This document shows positions 8,221 through 16,762 of a stretch of 64,000 nt of DNA, in pieces (position 1 is the first letter of the stretch; each line of letters opens with the position of its first letter). The notes under the pieces are model-generated. The model saw only the letters and a program-made list of their open reading frames with translations. It searched no databases and was not told where the DNA came from. The stretch spans positions 1-64,000 of the forward strand of contig UQAQ01000002.1 of NCBI GenBank assembly GCA_900539115.1. Direction: 5' to 3'. The position numbers and the translations under genes are program-made. This stretch comes from an uncultured Roseburia sp. (GTDB lineage Bacteria > Bacillota > Clostridia > Lachnospirales > Lachnospiraceae).

Positions 8221-9006
8221 ATGACGAAAAAGAAAAAGAGAATAATAATTATTTCAATAGTAATTACTTTTGTCATCTTAAGTGTTGCCGCTTTGTATGC
8301 AAATCTCAAGGTATTTACTATCAAAAAGGTTTTTATGTCAGCACAACAAGAAGTGTATATTATGGGGACATTTCATACAGAACATTTTGAACGATATGCA
8401 AATTATTCAATAGAGGAAATGATAAATGCTGTAAATAATATTGAACCAGATGTGGTATTTATTGAAGCGAGAGAAAACAGCTTTACAGAATATGGAGTTG
8501 TGGATGGACCGATAGATATGTGCATAGCTTATAGCTATTGTTCTGACAATAACATTCCTGTCGAAATGATTGACTATTGGGAAATTACTAATGATTCTAA
8601 AACTAATACTACTACAACTGAAAGAGATGACCACATTCATAATAACATTATGGAAAAGCTTACTGATTATGAAAACAAAAGAATTCTAGTTATATGTGGA
8701 TTCGGGCATTTGAACGCTCAAACAGAACGATTGATTGAGGCGGGTGGTCAAAAACAACATATTAGTCATAAAAGTGATTTGTTCAAAGGAGAAAATGAGG
8801 ATTTTGTTTATCCGAGTATGCTATGTGATGTATGGGAAAAAAGAGTTCTTTTCTACGCACATACGGTTCCGCAGCTTGTTCAAGAAAATGACGCCTTGAA
8901 TGAAGAAACTAAAGCAAATTGGCCGGAGGATGTTGATGATTCTTTCTACAACTGGCAGATGGAATACTGCAAATTGTTCGAGGAAAATAATATGTATATA
9001 GATTAG
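8221..9006 (+). CDS. Membrane-anchored TraB/Tiki-like protein (tentative)
   Basis: The 261-residue product has a Lys-rich start (MTKKKKR), one membrane helix at residues 8-27, and then an extracytoplasmic domain. Three features recall the TraB/GumN/Tiki/ChaN fold: MGTFHTEHF at residues 48-56 (G-x-x-H motif), NIEPDVVFIEA at 73-83 (the EPDxVxxE motif) and VICGFGHLN near residue 160 (a second GxGH motif). These conserved Glu and His residues form the putative metal site in that superfamily. Overall similarity is weak, so the call is by motif spacing only. A new shared-leader copy follows its stop codon. Possible roles include peptidase or esterase activity. Confidence 0.45.
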   Translation: MTKKKKRIIIISIVITFVILSVAALYANLKVFTIKKVFMSAQQEVYIMGTFHTEHFERYANYSIEEMINAVNNIEPDVVFIEARENSFTEYGVVDGPIDMCIAYSYCSDNNIPVEMIDYWEITNDSKTNTTTTERDDHIHNNIMEKLTDYENKRILVICGFGHLNAQTERLIEAGGQKQHISHKSDLFKGENEDFVYPSMLCDVWEKRVLFYAHTVPQLVQENDALNEETKANWPEDVDDSFYNWQMEYCKLFEENNMYID

Positions 9007-9010
9007 TCTA

Positions 9011-9039
9011 CAAATTCCAGTTTGCTTGAAGGGAATGAT
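9011..9039 (+). repeat. Shared leader element, copy D (5' part only)
   Basis: AAATTCCAGTTT is identical to the first 12 bases of copy C (8139). The rest of the leader is shorter, so the RhuM-Fic gene starts directly after GGGAATGATTAGAAT. Confidence 0.4.
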
Positions 9040-9045
9040 TAGAAT

Positions 9046-9978
9046 ATGGCAACAGAAATCATGATATTTGAAACGAAAGATAATGAAATAAAATTGACAG
9101 TACCTGTTGAAAATGAAACTGTATGGCTTACACAGGCTCAGATGACGGAACTTTTTCAAGTAGACAGAACGGTTATAACGAGGCATGTGAATAACGTTTT
9201 CAAAGAGAATGAATTAATTAGAGAAAGCAATGTGCAAAAAATGCACATTCCAAATTCTGACAGGCCAGTTCAGTTTTATAGTTTGGAGGTAATTATTTCT
9301 GTAGGTTATAGAGTAAAATCTAATCGAGGTGTAGAATTTAGACAATGGGCTAATAGTGTTCTGAAACAGTATATCATGCAAGGGTATGCAATCAATGAAA
9401 AACGATTAGCAGCATTGCAGAGAACAGTAGATATTCAAACCAAAATGCTGGCAAGTACTTTAGAAGTGGATGAAGCAGAGTTGCTAAAGGCCGTTAATTT
9501 ATATACAAATGCATTAATGCTATTAGATCAGTATGATCATCAATCTTTAAAAAAGCCTACTGGAAACAAACCTATATATAGAATTACATATGAAGATTGT
9601 CGAAATATGGTGAATGCAATGGAAGATTCTTTTCATTCGGATGTCTTTGGTGTTGAAAAAGAAAAAGGAAAGGTCGAAGGCATTCTTGCAGCGGTTTACC
9701 AAAGTGCGTTTGGTGAAGATGCGTACCCTTCTTTAGAAGAAAAAGCAGCTAATCTTTTGTATTTTATGATAAAAGATCATCCATATGCTGATGGATGTAA
9801 GCGAATAGCAGCCTCGTTATTTCTAGAGTTTTTAGCTCGTAATAATGTACTTTATGAAAAAGGACAAAAGAGGATAAGCGATGGTGCTTTAGTGGCAATA
9901 ACATTGATGATTGCTGAGTCAGACCCCAAAGAAAAAGATATTATGGTTAATTTGGTAATGAATTTGTTGACAATGTAA
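9046..9978 (+). CDS. RhuM-family protein with C-terminal Fic/Doc domain
   Basis: Residues 1-130 of this 310-residue protein match the RhuM family: ETVWLTQAQMTELFQVDRTV, TRHVNNVFKENEL, YSLEVIISVGYRVKS and EFRQWANSVLKQYI. Residues about 200-310 form a Fic/Doc domain with the core motif HPYADGCKR at 245-253. Fic enzymes transfer AMP or another phosphate-containing group to hydroxyls; the canonical motif is HPFx[D/E]GN[G/K]R, so here Asn is replaced by Cys. The catalytic His and the Arg are kept. Such fusions occur in accessory and defence-type regions. No separate antitoxin gene is adjacent. The leader carries copy D of the shared element. Confidence 0.8.
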   Translation: MATEIMIFETKDNEIKLTVPVENETVWLTQAQMTELFQVDRTVITRHVNNVFKENELIRESNVQKMHIPNSDRPVQFYSLEVIISVGYRVKSNRGVEFRQWANSVLKQYIMQGYAINEKRLAALQRTVDIQTKMLASTLEVDEAELLKAVNLYTNALMLLDQYDHQSLKKPTGNKPIYRITYEDCRNMVNAMEDSFHSDVFGVEKEKGKVEGILAAVYQSAFGEDAYPSLEEKAANLLYFMIKDHPYADGCKRIAASLFLEFLARNNVLYEKGQKRISDGALVAITLMIAESDPKEKDIMVNLVMNLLTM

Positions 9979-10017
9979 AATGATTTATAAATTGGAAATT
10001 GTGGGGGTACTATTATC

Positions 10018-10743
10018 ATGATTTTGTGTTTTTCAGGAACTGGCAACAGCCGTTATATAGCAAAGAAAATTGCAGATAAATTGCAGGACGAGATTGTAGA
10101 TATTAATGCAAAAATCAGGGCAGTAGATTATTCACCGATAAAAACAGGTGATAATGTAATCGTTGTAACTCCGACTTATGCGTGGCGTATTCCACGGATT
10201 GTATCGGATTGGCTTTCTGAAACAGAATTACTTTCTGCAAAACGTATTTGGTTTGTTATGAACTGTGGTAGTGAAATTGGCAATGCGGCAAAATATAATC
10301 GCAATATTGCAGAGCAAAAGCACTTATGCTATATGGGCACATCTCAAATTCTTATGTCGGAAAACTATATTGCCATGTTCGATGCACCTGAAGCAGAGGA
10401 AGCAAGAAAAATTGTAAAGAATGCTGAGCCTGCTATTATGGACACTGTTGTCTGGATTAAGGAAGAACAACCTTTTCCTGCAACACGAAATAATCTTTAC
10501 GACCGTTTTATGAGTGGTCCGGTAAATCCGATTTTTTATCGGTTCTTCGTGAAAGCTAATGCATTTCAGACAGATGATACTTGTATCAGCTGCGGTCAAT
10601 GTGTTGAAAACTGCCCAATGAACAATATTACACTTGAAAGTGGCAAGCCAACATGGGGAAAACAATGTACTCACTGTATGGCATGTATTTGTTATTGTCC
10701 CACAGAAGCAATAGAGCATGGGAAAACCGCGTTATCATTTTGA
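10018..10743 (+). CDS. EFR1-type flavodoxin-ferredoxin protein
   Basis: The 241-residue protein begins with MILCFSGTGNSRYIAKKIAD, a flavodoxin-like FMN phosphate loop, and ends with two four-cysteine clusters, CISCGQCVENCP near residue 188 and CTHCMACICYCP near residue 217, which each bind a 4Fe-4S cluster. This flavodoxin plus 2[4Fe-4S] architecture is the EFR1 family of clostridial electron carriers. It would act in cytoplasmic electron transfer; the partner is not evident from the neighbours (RhuM-Fic upstream, GNAT downstream). The ribosome binding site is GTGGGGG. The sequence is complete and intact. Confidence 0.88.
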   Translation: MILCFSGTGNSRYIAKKIADKLQDEIVDINAKIRAVDYSPIKTGDNVIVVTPTYAWRIPRIVSDWLSETELLSAKRIWFVMNCGSEIGNAAKYNRNIAEQKHLCYMGTSQILMSENYIAMFDAPEAEEARKIVKNAEPAIMDTVVWIKEEQPFPATRNNLYDRFMSGPVNPIFYRFFVKANAFQTDDTCISCGQCVENCPMNNITLESGKPTWGKQCTHCMACICYCPTEAIEHGKTALSF

Positions 10744-10768
10744 ACAGTTAAAGATGAAATGATTTGTA

Positions 10769-10834
10769 AAATTCTGGCTTTGAGAATGGATGATTTGGAA
10801 GTTAGTGAAGTCAGTGAAAACTTGAATTATGGAG
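10769..10834 (+). repeat. Shared leader element, copy E (weak)
   Basis: Begins AAATTCTGGCTTTGAGAATGGATGATTTG, like the 5' half of copies C and D, and ends GAAAACTTGAATTATGGAGG, like their 3' half, with extra bases between. It is the leader of the GNAT gene at 10844. Confidence 0.35.
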
Positions 10835-10843
10835 GATAAATAG

Positions 10844-11353
10844 ATGATTTCCATTGACACTAAAAGACTACATCTGCGCAATGTATCGCAAAATGATGTA
10901 TATGTAATGTTTGATTATAGAAATAATGAAATATGTGCTAGATATCAGAGAGGCCAGGCAAAAGACTTTGAAGAAATTCTAAATCTAATTGAACGTAGAA
11001 AAAATGATGAAATATCAATCGATTCGCCTTGTATGATTGCAGTAGCTCTAAAAGGAACGAACGAAATGATTGGCGAAATAGTTGTTAAGCCAAAAGATAA
11101 TACAATTTCCTTAGGATATACTTTTTCTTATAAATATCATCGACAAGGATATGCTTTTGAGGCTCTAACCGTTTTGCATGAGCATCTTCATAAGATGGCT
11201 CCGGAATGGGAGTTTATTAGTTTTACAAAATGCGAGAATAAAGCCGGTATTGAATTACTTAAGAAATTAGGATATAAGGATCTCGGCTATGTTTCAAGCA
11301 TAGATTCTCAGGCATTCGGCAAGTGGACAACATTGGTTACAAAAAAGAAATAA
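10844..11353 (+). CDS. GNAT acetyltransferase, RimJ/RimL-like
   Basis: This 169-residue protein starts MISIDTKRLHLRNVSQNDVY, the typical opening of RimJ/RimL-type GNATs (TxRLxLR), then has MIGEIVVKPKDNTISLGYTF, the acetyl-CoA loop KYHRQGYAFEAL (HRQGYA) and the CENKAGIELLKKLGYKDLG ending. Relatives acetylate protein N-termini, antibiotics or small amines. The ribosome binding site is TGGAGGA. Its leader shows the weak copy E of the shared element and it is closely followed by a NUDIX gene. Confidence 0.87.
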   Translation: MISIDTKRLHLRNVSQNDVYVMFDYRNNEICARYQRGQAKDFEEILNLIERRKNDEISIDSPCMIAVALKGTNEMIGEIVVKPKDNTISLGYTFSYKYHRQGYAFEALTVLHEHLHKMAPEWEFISFTKCENKAGIELLKKLGYKDLGYVSSIDSQAFGKWTTLVTKKK

Positions 11354-11376
11354 AAAGTAAATTTGTGGAGGTAAAT

Positions 11377-11865
11377 ATGAGATACGATTGTGGATTTGAA
11401 AAAGGAAATAATTGGTTTAGGTATCGCGCAGGTGGAATTATAATACATAATAATAAAATGTTGTTTGTAAAAAGCTGCATGGGAGACTATTATTATATGA
11501 TTGGCGGCGGAGTTCACATGGGCGAAACGTCTAAGGATTGTATTGAAAGAGAGGTTTATGAAGAAGCAGGTATCCATACTTGCGTGGATCATCTTGCGGT
11601 CGTATGCGAAAACTTTTTCAAAGGTATCGGTGGCAAGATTGATGGTTTTGATTGTCATACGATAGAATTTTATTATTACATGAAAGTTATTGAGGAAGAT
11701 TTAAGTTTATGTAAAAAGGAAACAGATGATGGAGAAGAATTGGTATGGTTATCACTGGATGAAATCCAATCAAGTAAAATTAAACCGGAATTTTTGAAGG
11801 AAAATATCAATAAGATTATCAATGATAATAAAATAATTCATGTTATTGATGAACGAGACAGATAA
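11377..11865 (+). CDS. NUDIX hydrolase
   Basis: The 162-residue protein has a canonical Nudix box, GGVHMGETSKDCIEREVYEE followed by AGI (Gx5Ex7REUxEExGU), at about residues 48-70, flanked by an N-terminal RYRAGGIIIHNNKMLFVKS strand. Nudix enzymes hydrolyse nucleoside diphosphates linked to another group; the substrate cannot be deduced. I prefer ATG 11377, which has a TGGAGGT ribosome binding site 5 bp upstream, over the in-frame start at 11323 that would overlap the preceding GNAT gene. It is the first of two adjacent NUDIX genes. Confidence 0.87.
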   Translation: MRYDCGFEKGNNWFRYRAGGIIIHNNKMLFVKSCMGDYYYMIGGGVHMGETSKDCIEREVYEEAGIHTCVDHLAVVCENFFKGIGGKIDGFDCHTIEFYYYMKVIEEDLSLCKKETDDGEELVWLSLDEIQSSKIKPEFLKENINKIINDNKIIHVIDERDR

Positions 11866-11881
11866 AAGGAAAGGAGTATTT

Positions 11882-12367
11882 ATGTTAGGCAAGTTACGAA
11901 ATATGACATCCATATATTTATTTCGAGGACAAGAAGTTTTGCTCTTGTTTCGGCAGGGAAGCAGAGTAGTAAACGATGTATGGCTGGGGACAGCGGGTGG
12001 ACATTTTGAAGAATTTGAGTTAAATGATGCAAAGGCATGTGTCTTGCGTGAGTTGAAGGAAGAAGTGGGCGTGGAAGAAAGCCAACTGTCTAAGCTGACT
12101 TTGAAGTACATTACACTGCGTAATATAAAAGGAGAAATTCGGCAGAATTATTATTTCTTTGCGAAACTGGATCAGGATATTTCATTGGAGTCAAATGAGG
12201 GGATTTTGAAATGGTTCCCGGTGGATGAAATTGGAAAATTAGATATGCCTTTTACGTCAAAATATGTGATAAATCATTATTTGACGGAAGGGCATAGGAA
12301 TGATAAAATATATAGTGGAGTAGCGACAAGAAATACAGTTGAATTCTTAGAATTAGAAGAATTTTGA
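11882..12367 (+). CDS. NUDIX hydrolase with extended Nudix box
   Basis: The 161-residue product has a Nudix box GGHFEEFELNDAKACVLREL followed by KEEVG. Two residues are inserted between the first Glu and the REL block compared with the canonical spacing; this GGHFE..ELNDAxACVLRE form is a recognised NUDIX subgroup in Firmicutes. Upstream it reads YLFRGQEVLLLFRQGSR, suggesting an MutT-like substrate pocket. The start at ATG 11882 is supported by AAAGGAG. It lies 16 bp after the previous NUDIX gene and the two are not close paralogues at the sequence level. Confidence 0.85.
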   Translation: MLGKLRNMTSIYLFRGQEVLLLFRQGSRVVNDVWLGTAGGHFEEFELNDAKACVLRELKEEVGVEESQLSKLTLKYITLRNIKGEIRQNYYFFAKLDQDISLESNEGILKWFPVDEIGKLDMPFTSKYVINHYLTEGHRNDKIYSGVATRNTVEFLELEEF

Positions 12368-12463
12368 TTGGATTTTGCTTAACCACTAAAAGATGAACGG
12401 GAGTATCGTTACGTCGTATGAAATTGTTGAGTGATTAATTGAAGTGCAGAAAGGGTGTTACTT

Positions 12464-13498
12464 ATGGAAAATACAATTATTAATAAAGATGATAAAATAA
12501 TGTTATCGGTTGTTACTGAAATTAAAAGTGTATTGAAAAATGCCAGACAAAATGTAGCAGTACAAGTCAATAAGGAATTAATAGCAACATATTGGAAAAT
12601 CGGTGAGATTATTGTGCGTTATGAACAAAATGATCAAATACGTGCCAGATATGGAGAAAAAACGTTATTGATTCTTTCAAAAGAATTAACCAGAGAATTG
12701 GGAAAAGGTTTTTCGAGGTCTAATATTTATAATATGAGGCAGTTTTATCTCTGCTATCCAATTTTCCAGACAGTGTCTGGAAAATTATCTTGGTCACATT
12801 ATTGTGAACTTCTTTCTATTTCAGATAAAGATAAACGTTGTTTTTATGAAAAAGAGTGTATTAATGCAAAGTGGTCGGTTAGAGAATTAAAGAGACAGAT
12901 TGATAGTTCATTATTTGAAAGAATTCTTTTGTCAAAAGGAAATGTAAATAAAGAAAAGGTATTGGAGTTGGCTGCAAAGGGAGTTGAATATGCTAATCCA
13001 TCTGATTTGATTAAAGATCCTTATGTTTTTGAATTTTTAGGAATTCCAGAGGATAAACCAATGCTAGAGAATGATTTAGAAAAAGCATTGGTTAGAAGAA
13101 TTGAGGATTTTTTGCTTGAACTTGGGAATGGGTTTATGTTCGTAGGAACACAACAAAGAGTAACAATCAATAACACACATTATTATGTTGATATGGTTTT
13201 TTATAATAAAATTTTTCGTGCATATGTTTTGATTGAATTAAAAGCAAAAAAATTAACGCCAGAAGCGGCAGGACAGATAAATATGTATCTAAACTATTAT
13301 GCTTCGGAAGTAAATGATTCAGATGATAACCCACCAATTGGTCTTATTTTGTGTACAGATAAAGATGATATAACAGCAGAATATGCTTTGGGAGGCTTGT
13401 CAAATCAAATATTTGCAGCAAAATATGTTCTTCATATGCCCGATAAGGAGCAGTTAATTGCTCAGGTAGAAGATGTAATTAATAACTGGAATAAGTGA
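12464..13498 (+). CDS. DUF1016 / PD-(D/E)XK nuclease family protein (YhcG-like)
   Basis: The 344-residue protein has an N-terminal DUF1016 region (LKNARQNVAVQVNKELIATY..IGEIIV..GEKTLLILSKELTRELG..FSRSNIYNMRQF) at about 15-160 and a C-terminal PD-(D/E)XK nuclease core at about 200-320. The catalytic stretch reads YYVDMVFYNKIFRAYVLIEL then KAKKL, giving the D..ExK pattern. YhcG-like proteins are nucleases tied to mobile and variable regions; their biological target is not established. The ATG at 12464 is chosen over GTG 12455 because the ribosome binding site AGAAAGGG would otherwise touch the start. It sits among NUDIX and HD genes rather than with a restriction system. Confidence 0.85.
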   Translation: MENTIINKDDKIMLSVVTEIKSVLKNARQNVAVQVNKELIATYWKIGEIIVRYEQNDQIRARYGEKTLLILSKELTRELGKGFSRSNIYNMRQFYLCYPIFQTVSGKLSWSHYCELLSISDKDKRCFYEKECINAKWSVRELKRQIDSSLFERILLSKGNVNKEKVLELAAKGVEYANPSDLIKDPYVFEFLGIPEDKPMLENDLEKALVRRIEDFLLELGNGFMFVGTQQRVTINNTHYYVDMVFYNKIFRAYVLIELKAKKLTPEAAGQINMYLNYYASEVNDSDDNPPIGLILCTDKDDITAEYALGGLSNQIFAAKYVLHMPDKEQLIAQVEDVINNWNK

Positions 13499-13536
13499 TG
13501 ACATTATAACTACATTGAGAAAGGAAAAAATTGTAA

Positions 13537-14196
13537 ATGCAGAGGGAGCTTATGTTACCTACAATAGAAGAAGCGAAAAGCGAACTTGAAATAGCGGGAA
13601 AATTAAATCCCGGTCCGTGGATTGAACATTCACTTAATGTCGGAATTGCGGCAAGGAATATTGCAAAAAAAGTGCCGGGAATGGACGAAAACAAAGCCTA
13701 TATTGTGGGAATGCTTCATGATATTGGGCGAAGAGTTGGAATTGTAAATATTCCGCAGCACGTTTATGAGGGGTATAAATATGCAATTACAAAAGGATGG
13801 GATGAAGTTGCCAGAGTTTGTATGACACATTCTTATCCGCTTATGAAAGATGAGTTCGATTATATACCGGAAACAGAGGAAGAAATAGCAATAAAAGAAT
13901 ATATTATGAATTGTCAGGCAGATGATTATGATAAATTGATCCAGATAGCAGATGCACTGGCGACAGATTATGGATTTGTGATATTGGAAAAACGGTTTGT
14001 GGATGTGACACGCAGATACGGAATTATGGAAAATTACATAAAAGGCTGGGAAATAACATTTCAAAACAAAGAATATTTTGAACAGCAAATGGGATGTTCA
14101 ATTTATGATGTGTTACCGGATATTGAGAAAACGACATTGTTATGCCCGGCACCGTGGAAACCGAAAAAATACGGAAAAGGAGAAAACGATATATGA
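13537..14196 (+). CDS. HD-domain phosphohydrolase
   Basis: This 219-residue protein carries an HD-domain metal site: HSLNVGIAARNIAK (first His), MLHDIGRR (His-Asp pair) and later QIADALATDYG (Asp). These match metal-dependent phosphohydrolases acting on nucleotides or related substrates. The first ATG at 13537 has only a distant AAAGGA; an ATG at 13552 is also possible, losing five residues. The stop codon overlaps the start of the lipoprotein gene by ATGA, so the two are translationally coupled. Substrate unknown. Confidence 0.8.
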   Translation: MQRELMLPTIEEAKSELEIAGKLNPGPWIEHSLNVGIAARNIAKKVPGMDENKAYIVGMLHDIGRRVGIVNIPQHVYEGYKYAITKGWDEVARVCMTHSYPLMKDEFDYIPETEEEIAIKEYIMNCQADDYDKLIQIADALATDYGFVILEKRFVDVTRRYGIMENYIKGWEITFQNKEYFEQQMGCSIYDVLPDIEKTTLLCPAPWKPKKYGKGENDI

Positions 14197-15284
14197 AATT
14201 TTCTAAGGTATTAAGCTTATTCATAATAAGCTTAGTTTTAACTTCTTGTGGCATACACAAGGAAGTGAATCAGAATTTAGAACAAAACGAGAAAATTGTA
14301 TCACATTCGGCAATACAAGAAAAAGAATCATTTTATGTAGACATTAGTAAAGATAAGAAGTCCGGTTATCCATATATGAATAGTGATCATTGTATAAGAA
14401 CGATTTGCAAAGATGGCGATAGTCTTTATGTTGCTGAAGACAAAGGCTGGGGGTCTGTTCTTTATCGATGTGATGGAAAGAAGAAGGTAATATATAAAAG
14501 TAAGTATGGAAGGATTCGTTATCTGAATGTTCAAAACGGCTGGATCGTATTTCAATTACTGGAAAGAAAGGGAAAAAACAGACAGATAGATGATTCTACT
14601 ATTGTAAGATTAAGAAGTGATGGGTCGGATGTGAAAAAATTTGATGTCAAGGTGGAGGATCTTTGGCTGTATGATAATAGAATATATTATTCATGGTTTA
14701 CAAAGTGGGGTGGAAGTGATATTGAATCAATGGACATAAATGGGAAAGATAATAAAACTATTGTTGAAAAGGATCATGGAATATATTTTTATGTGATAAA
14801 TGATAAAATTTATATGATTTATAATAAGGATACTTCCTGCGAATCGGATAATACGTGTGATCTATACGAAATGAATTTAGATGGATCCGATCAAAAGCAG
14901 ATAGCAGAATTTAAGGCATATGAAGATTCTGTATGTTTGCAGGGAAATTCTATCTATTATATAAAACCAAATGATAATGGTGAAAAAGAGTATTTATACC
15001 AGTTTAAATGTGACGAGAAGAGCGAAAGACCTTTGACAAGTACGGAAGTAAGTAAATATTTCTTTTGTGATAATTATATTTATTATCAAGTGAATTATTG
15101 GGACGGAATCAAACGATTGAATCTGACGGATGGACAAAAGAAATGGATAACAAAAGAAGGAATTTCAACAATGGAGCAGTTTGATATCATACTGGATCAA
15201 AAGATTTTTTATTCCTGTGACGATGGAATACTGCCTTATATAGATTGTGATACGGGAAAGGAAAAAAAGGAGATTTTAAAATAA
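14193..15284 (+). CDS. Lipoprotein with DUF5050-like repeats
   Basis: The 363-residue product begins MKFSKVLSLFIISLVLTSCG, a lipoprotein signal peptide with lipobox LTSC, so the mature protein would be lipid-anchored on the outer face of the membrane. The rest consists of repeated tyrosine-rich strands such as IYYSWFTKWGGSDIESMDIN, IYFYVINDKIYMIYN and DLYEMNLDGSDQK, the blade pattern of DUF5050 beta-propeller-like proteins. ATG 14193 is preceded by AAAAGGAG and overlaps the HD gene stop. No enzyme motif is visible; it may bind ligand or act as a surface sensor. Confidence 0.75.
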   Translation: MKFSKVLSLFIISLVLTSCGIHKEVNQNLEQNEKIVSHSAIQEKESFYVDISKDKKSGYPYMNSDHCIRTICKDGDSLYVAEDKGWGSVLYRCDGKKKVIYKSKYGRIRYLNVQNGWIVFQLLERKGKNRQIDDSTIVRLRSDGSDVKKFDVKVEDLWLYDNRIYYSWFTKWGGSDIESMDINGKDNKTIVEKDHGIYFYVINDKIYMIYNKDTSCESDNTCDLYEMNLDGSDQKQIAEFKAYEDSVCLQGNSIYYIKPNDNGEKEYLYQFKCDEKSERPLTSTEVSKYFFCDNYIYYQVNYWDGIKRLNLTDGQKKWITKEGISTMEQFDIILDQKIFYSCDDGILPYIDCDTGKEKKEILK

Positions 15285-15420
15285 TGAACGTTTATGAATT
15301 TAGAAACAAAGAGAATTCGATCATCATGAGCAGGATATGAGACATGAAGAACTGCTCGGAGTTTACCCGGAAGACTGGTGTTCTTTAGTGGAAAAAATAT
15401 GCTTGTAATATATTGGAGGA
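15285..15420 (+). other. Gene remnants or non-coding spacer
   Basis: Only short broken frames occur here. One reads DMRHEELLGVYPEDWCSLVE and ends at a TAA near 15410, which looks like the decayed tail of a protein. No family can be named. The stretch lies directly upstream of a truncated GNAT gene, suggesting local decay. Confidence 0.35.
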
Positions 15421-15618
15421 TTGGTGTCAAAAAGAATGGAGGCAGAGGCGTTGAAAATTGAAACGTATAGTAAGAAGTACGACAATGAAATTATAACACT
15501 TATTTTGGATATTCAAAATAAAGAGTTTAAAATTAATCTGCCACTTCAGGAACAGCCTGATTTACTTGATATTGGGTACTATTATCAGCAGCAGGGCGGC
15601 GAATTCTGGATTTTATAA
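15421..15618 (+). pseudogene. Truncated GNAT acetyltransferase (N-terminal piece)
   Basis: The open frame of 65 residues reads LKIETYSKKYDNEIITLILD then IQNKEFKINLPLQEQPDLL and GYYYQQQGGEFWIL before a stop. This is the N-terminal third of a GNAT subgroup that continues with W(V/L)A..G.VVGTI and the acetyl-CoA loop; those parts are missing. The following 110 bp keep no frame. A GGAGGA precedes the TTG/GTG codons at 15421-15426, and GGAGG also precedes a TTG at 15451, which aligns better with the family start. I regard it as a decayed cassette gene. Confidence 0.55.
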
Positions 15619-15729
15619 GACCAGTAAAGAACAATTGCCGGTCCCATATTCGTTCCCGGATAGAGATAGCATTTTGTGTATATTAGATTTGATGTACTGA
15701 GAGTTTTAGAAGAGAGGAATGCAAAGCGA

Positions 15730-16260
15730 ATGATTATATTGATCGCGGGTGCGTCCCATACAGGAAAAACAGTGTTGGCGCAAAAATTATTGGAAAAATA
15801 TAAGTATCCTTATTTATCCATAGACCATTTAAAAATGGGATTGATTCGTAGTGGAAATACAGAACTGACACCGATTAGTGATGAAACAGAATTGACAGCA
15901 TTTTTATGGCCGATTGTCCGGGAGATGATAAAAACGGCGATAGAAAATAAGCAAAATCTTATCGTCGAGGGATGCTATATTCCGTTTGGCTGGGAAAAAG
16001 ACTTTACAACAGAATATCTCCAGTTGATAAAATATTATTGCCTCGTAATGAGTGAAAATTATATAAAAAATCACTTTAGAGACATCAAACGGTATGCAAG
16101 GGCAATTGAGGATCGGTTAGAGGATGAAAGCTGTACGTTAGAACGTGTGCTGGAAGACAATGCAAATACATTAGAACTTGTTCAAAAAAATAAGGTTTCT
16201 TATATTTTGATAGACGATGAGTATAATGTAGATATTGACATAATTCGTGATGAATCGTAG
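15730..16260 (+). CDS. P-loop small-molecule kinase / AAA-type ATPase
   Basis: The 176-residue protein starts MIILIAGASHTGKTVLAQKL, a Walker A loop at residues 6-14 (GASHTGKT), followed by KYPYLSIDHLKMGLIRSG and LIVEGCYIPFGWEKDF, whose hydrophobic-Glu pattern fits the Walker B / substrate region of kinases related to adenylate and zeta-type kinases. A basic lid may be RDIKRYARAIEDRLEDES. I place the start at ATG 15730 because similarity begins there; GTG 15676 would add 18 residues of unlikely sequence. It lies between the broken GNAT gene and a NUDIX gene. Substrate unknown. Confidence 0.7.
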   Translation: MIILIAGASHTGKTVLAQKLLEKYKYPYLSIDHLKMGLIRSGNTELTPISDETELTAFLWPIVREMIKTAIENKQNLIVEGCYIPFGWEKDFTTEYLQLIKYYCLVMSENYIKNHFRDIKRYARAIEDRLEDESCTLERVLEDNANTLELVQKNKVSYILIDDEYNVDIDIIRDES

Positions 16261-16277
16261 TTGTGAGGAAGTGTAAA

Positions 16278-16706
16278 ATGCAAAAATATAATGCAATTGT
16301 GGTATTAAATAAACAAGAAGATAAAATGCTGATGTGTAAAAGGAGAAAGAATCCTTATAAGGGATTATTAAACTTTGTTGGTGGCAAAAGGGAGCAAAAT
16401 GAAAGCGGTTTGGATGCAGCATACCGTGAATTAGAAGAGGAAACTGCCATTACAAAAGAGGATATTAAACTTTGCTATTTAATGGAATTATCGTATCCTT
16501 TTGATAATTGCAATCTGGAAATTTATGTGGGAAAATTAAATAACGAAGTAGCGGTTGACGGGGATGAAAACGAACTGGTCTGGACTGAACTGGATCAGAA
16601 TTTTTTTGATACAACCAAATATGCCGGAGAAGGAAATATCGGTCATATTATGCTGCATGTGAAACGGCATAAAAAGGAGTTGTCCTTGGATGACATGGTA
16701 AGATAG
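16278..16706 (+). CDS. NUDIX hydrolase (MutT-like)
   Basis: This 142-residue protein contains the full Nudix box GGKREQNESGLDAAYRELEE followed by ETAI at about residues 36-59, after a VLNKQEDKMLMCKRRKNPYK strand common in MutT/8-oxo-dGTP diphosphatase-like enzymes. It probably hydrolyses a nucleoside triphosphate or related diphosphate. The start at ATG 16278 follows GAGGAAG. Its 3' end runs into a 12-bp tandem repeat. It is the third NUDIX gene in the array. Confidence 0.87.
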   Translation: MQKYNAIVVLNKQEDKMLMCKRRKNPYKGLLNFVGGKREQNESGLDAAYRELEEETAITKEDIKLCYLMELSYPFDNCNLEIYVGKLNNEVAVDGDENELVWTELDQNFFDTTKYAGEGNIGHIMLHVKRHKKELSLDDMVR

Positions 16707-16741
16707 TAAGCAAGATGATAAGTAAGATAATAAGCAAGATG
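16702..16741 (+). repeat. 12-bp tandem repeat, about 3.3 copies
   Basis: Units GATAGTAAGCAA, GATGATAAGTAA and GATAATAAGCAA follow one another at 16702, 16714 and 16726, with a partial GATGA. The first unit contains the stop codon of the NUDIX gene. It looks like slippage expansion between genes. Confidence 0.65.
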
Positions 16742-16762
16742 AAACCGGGAAGGGGCTAAATT

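Noticed and set aside
10769..10834. A riboswitch or T-box in the leader of the 10844 gene
   Set aside because: No conserved T-box or riboswitch core was found; it resembles the shared leader element instead.
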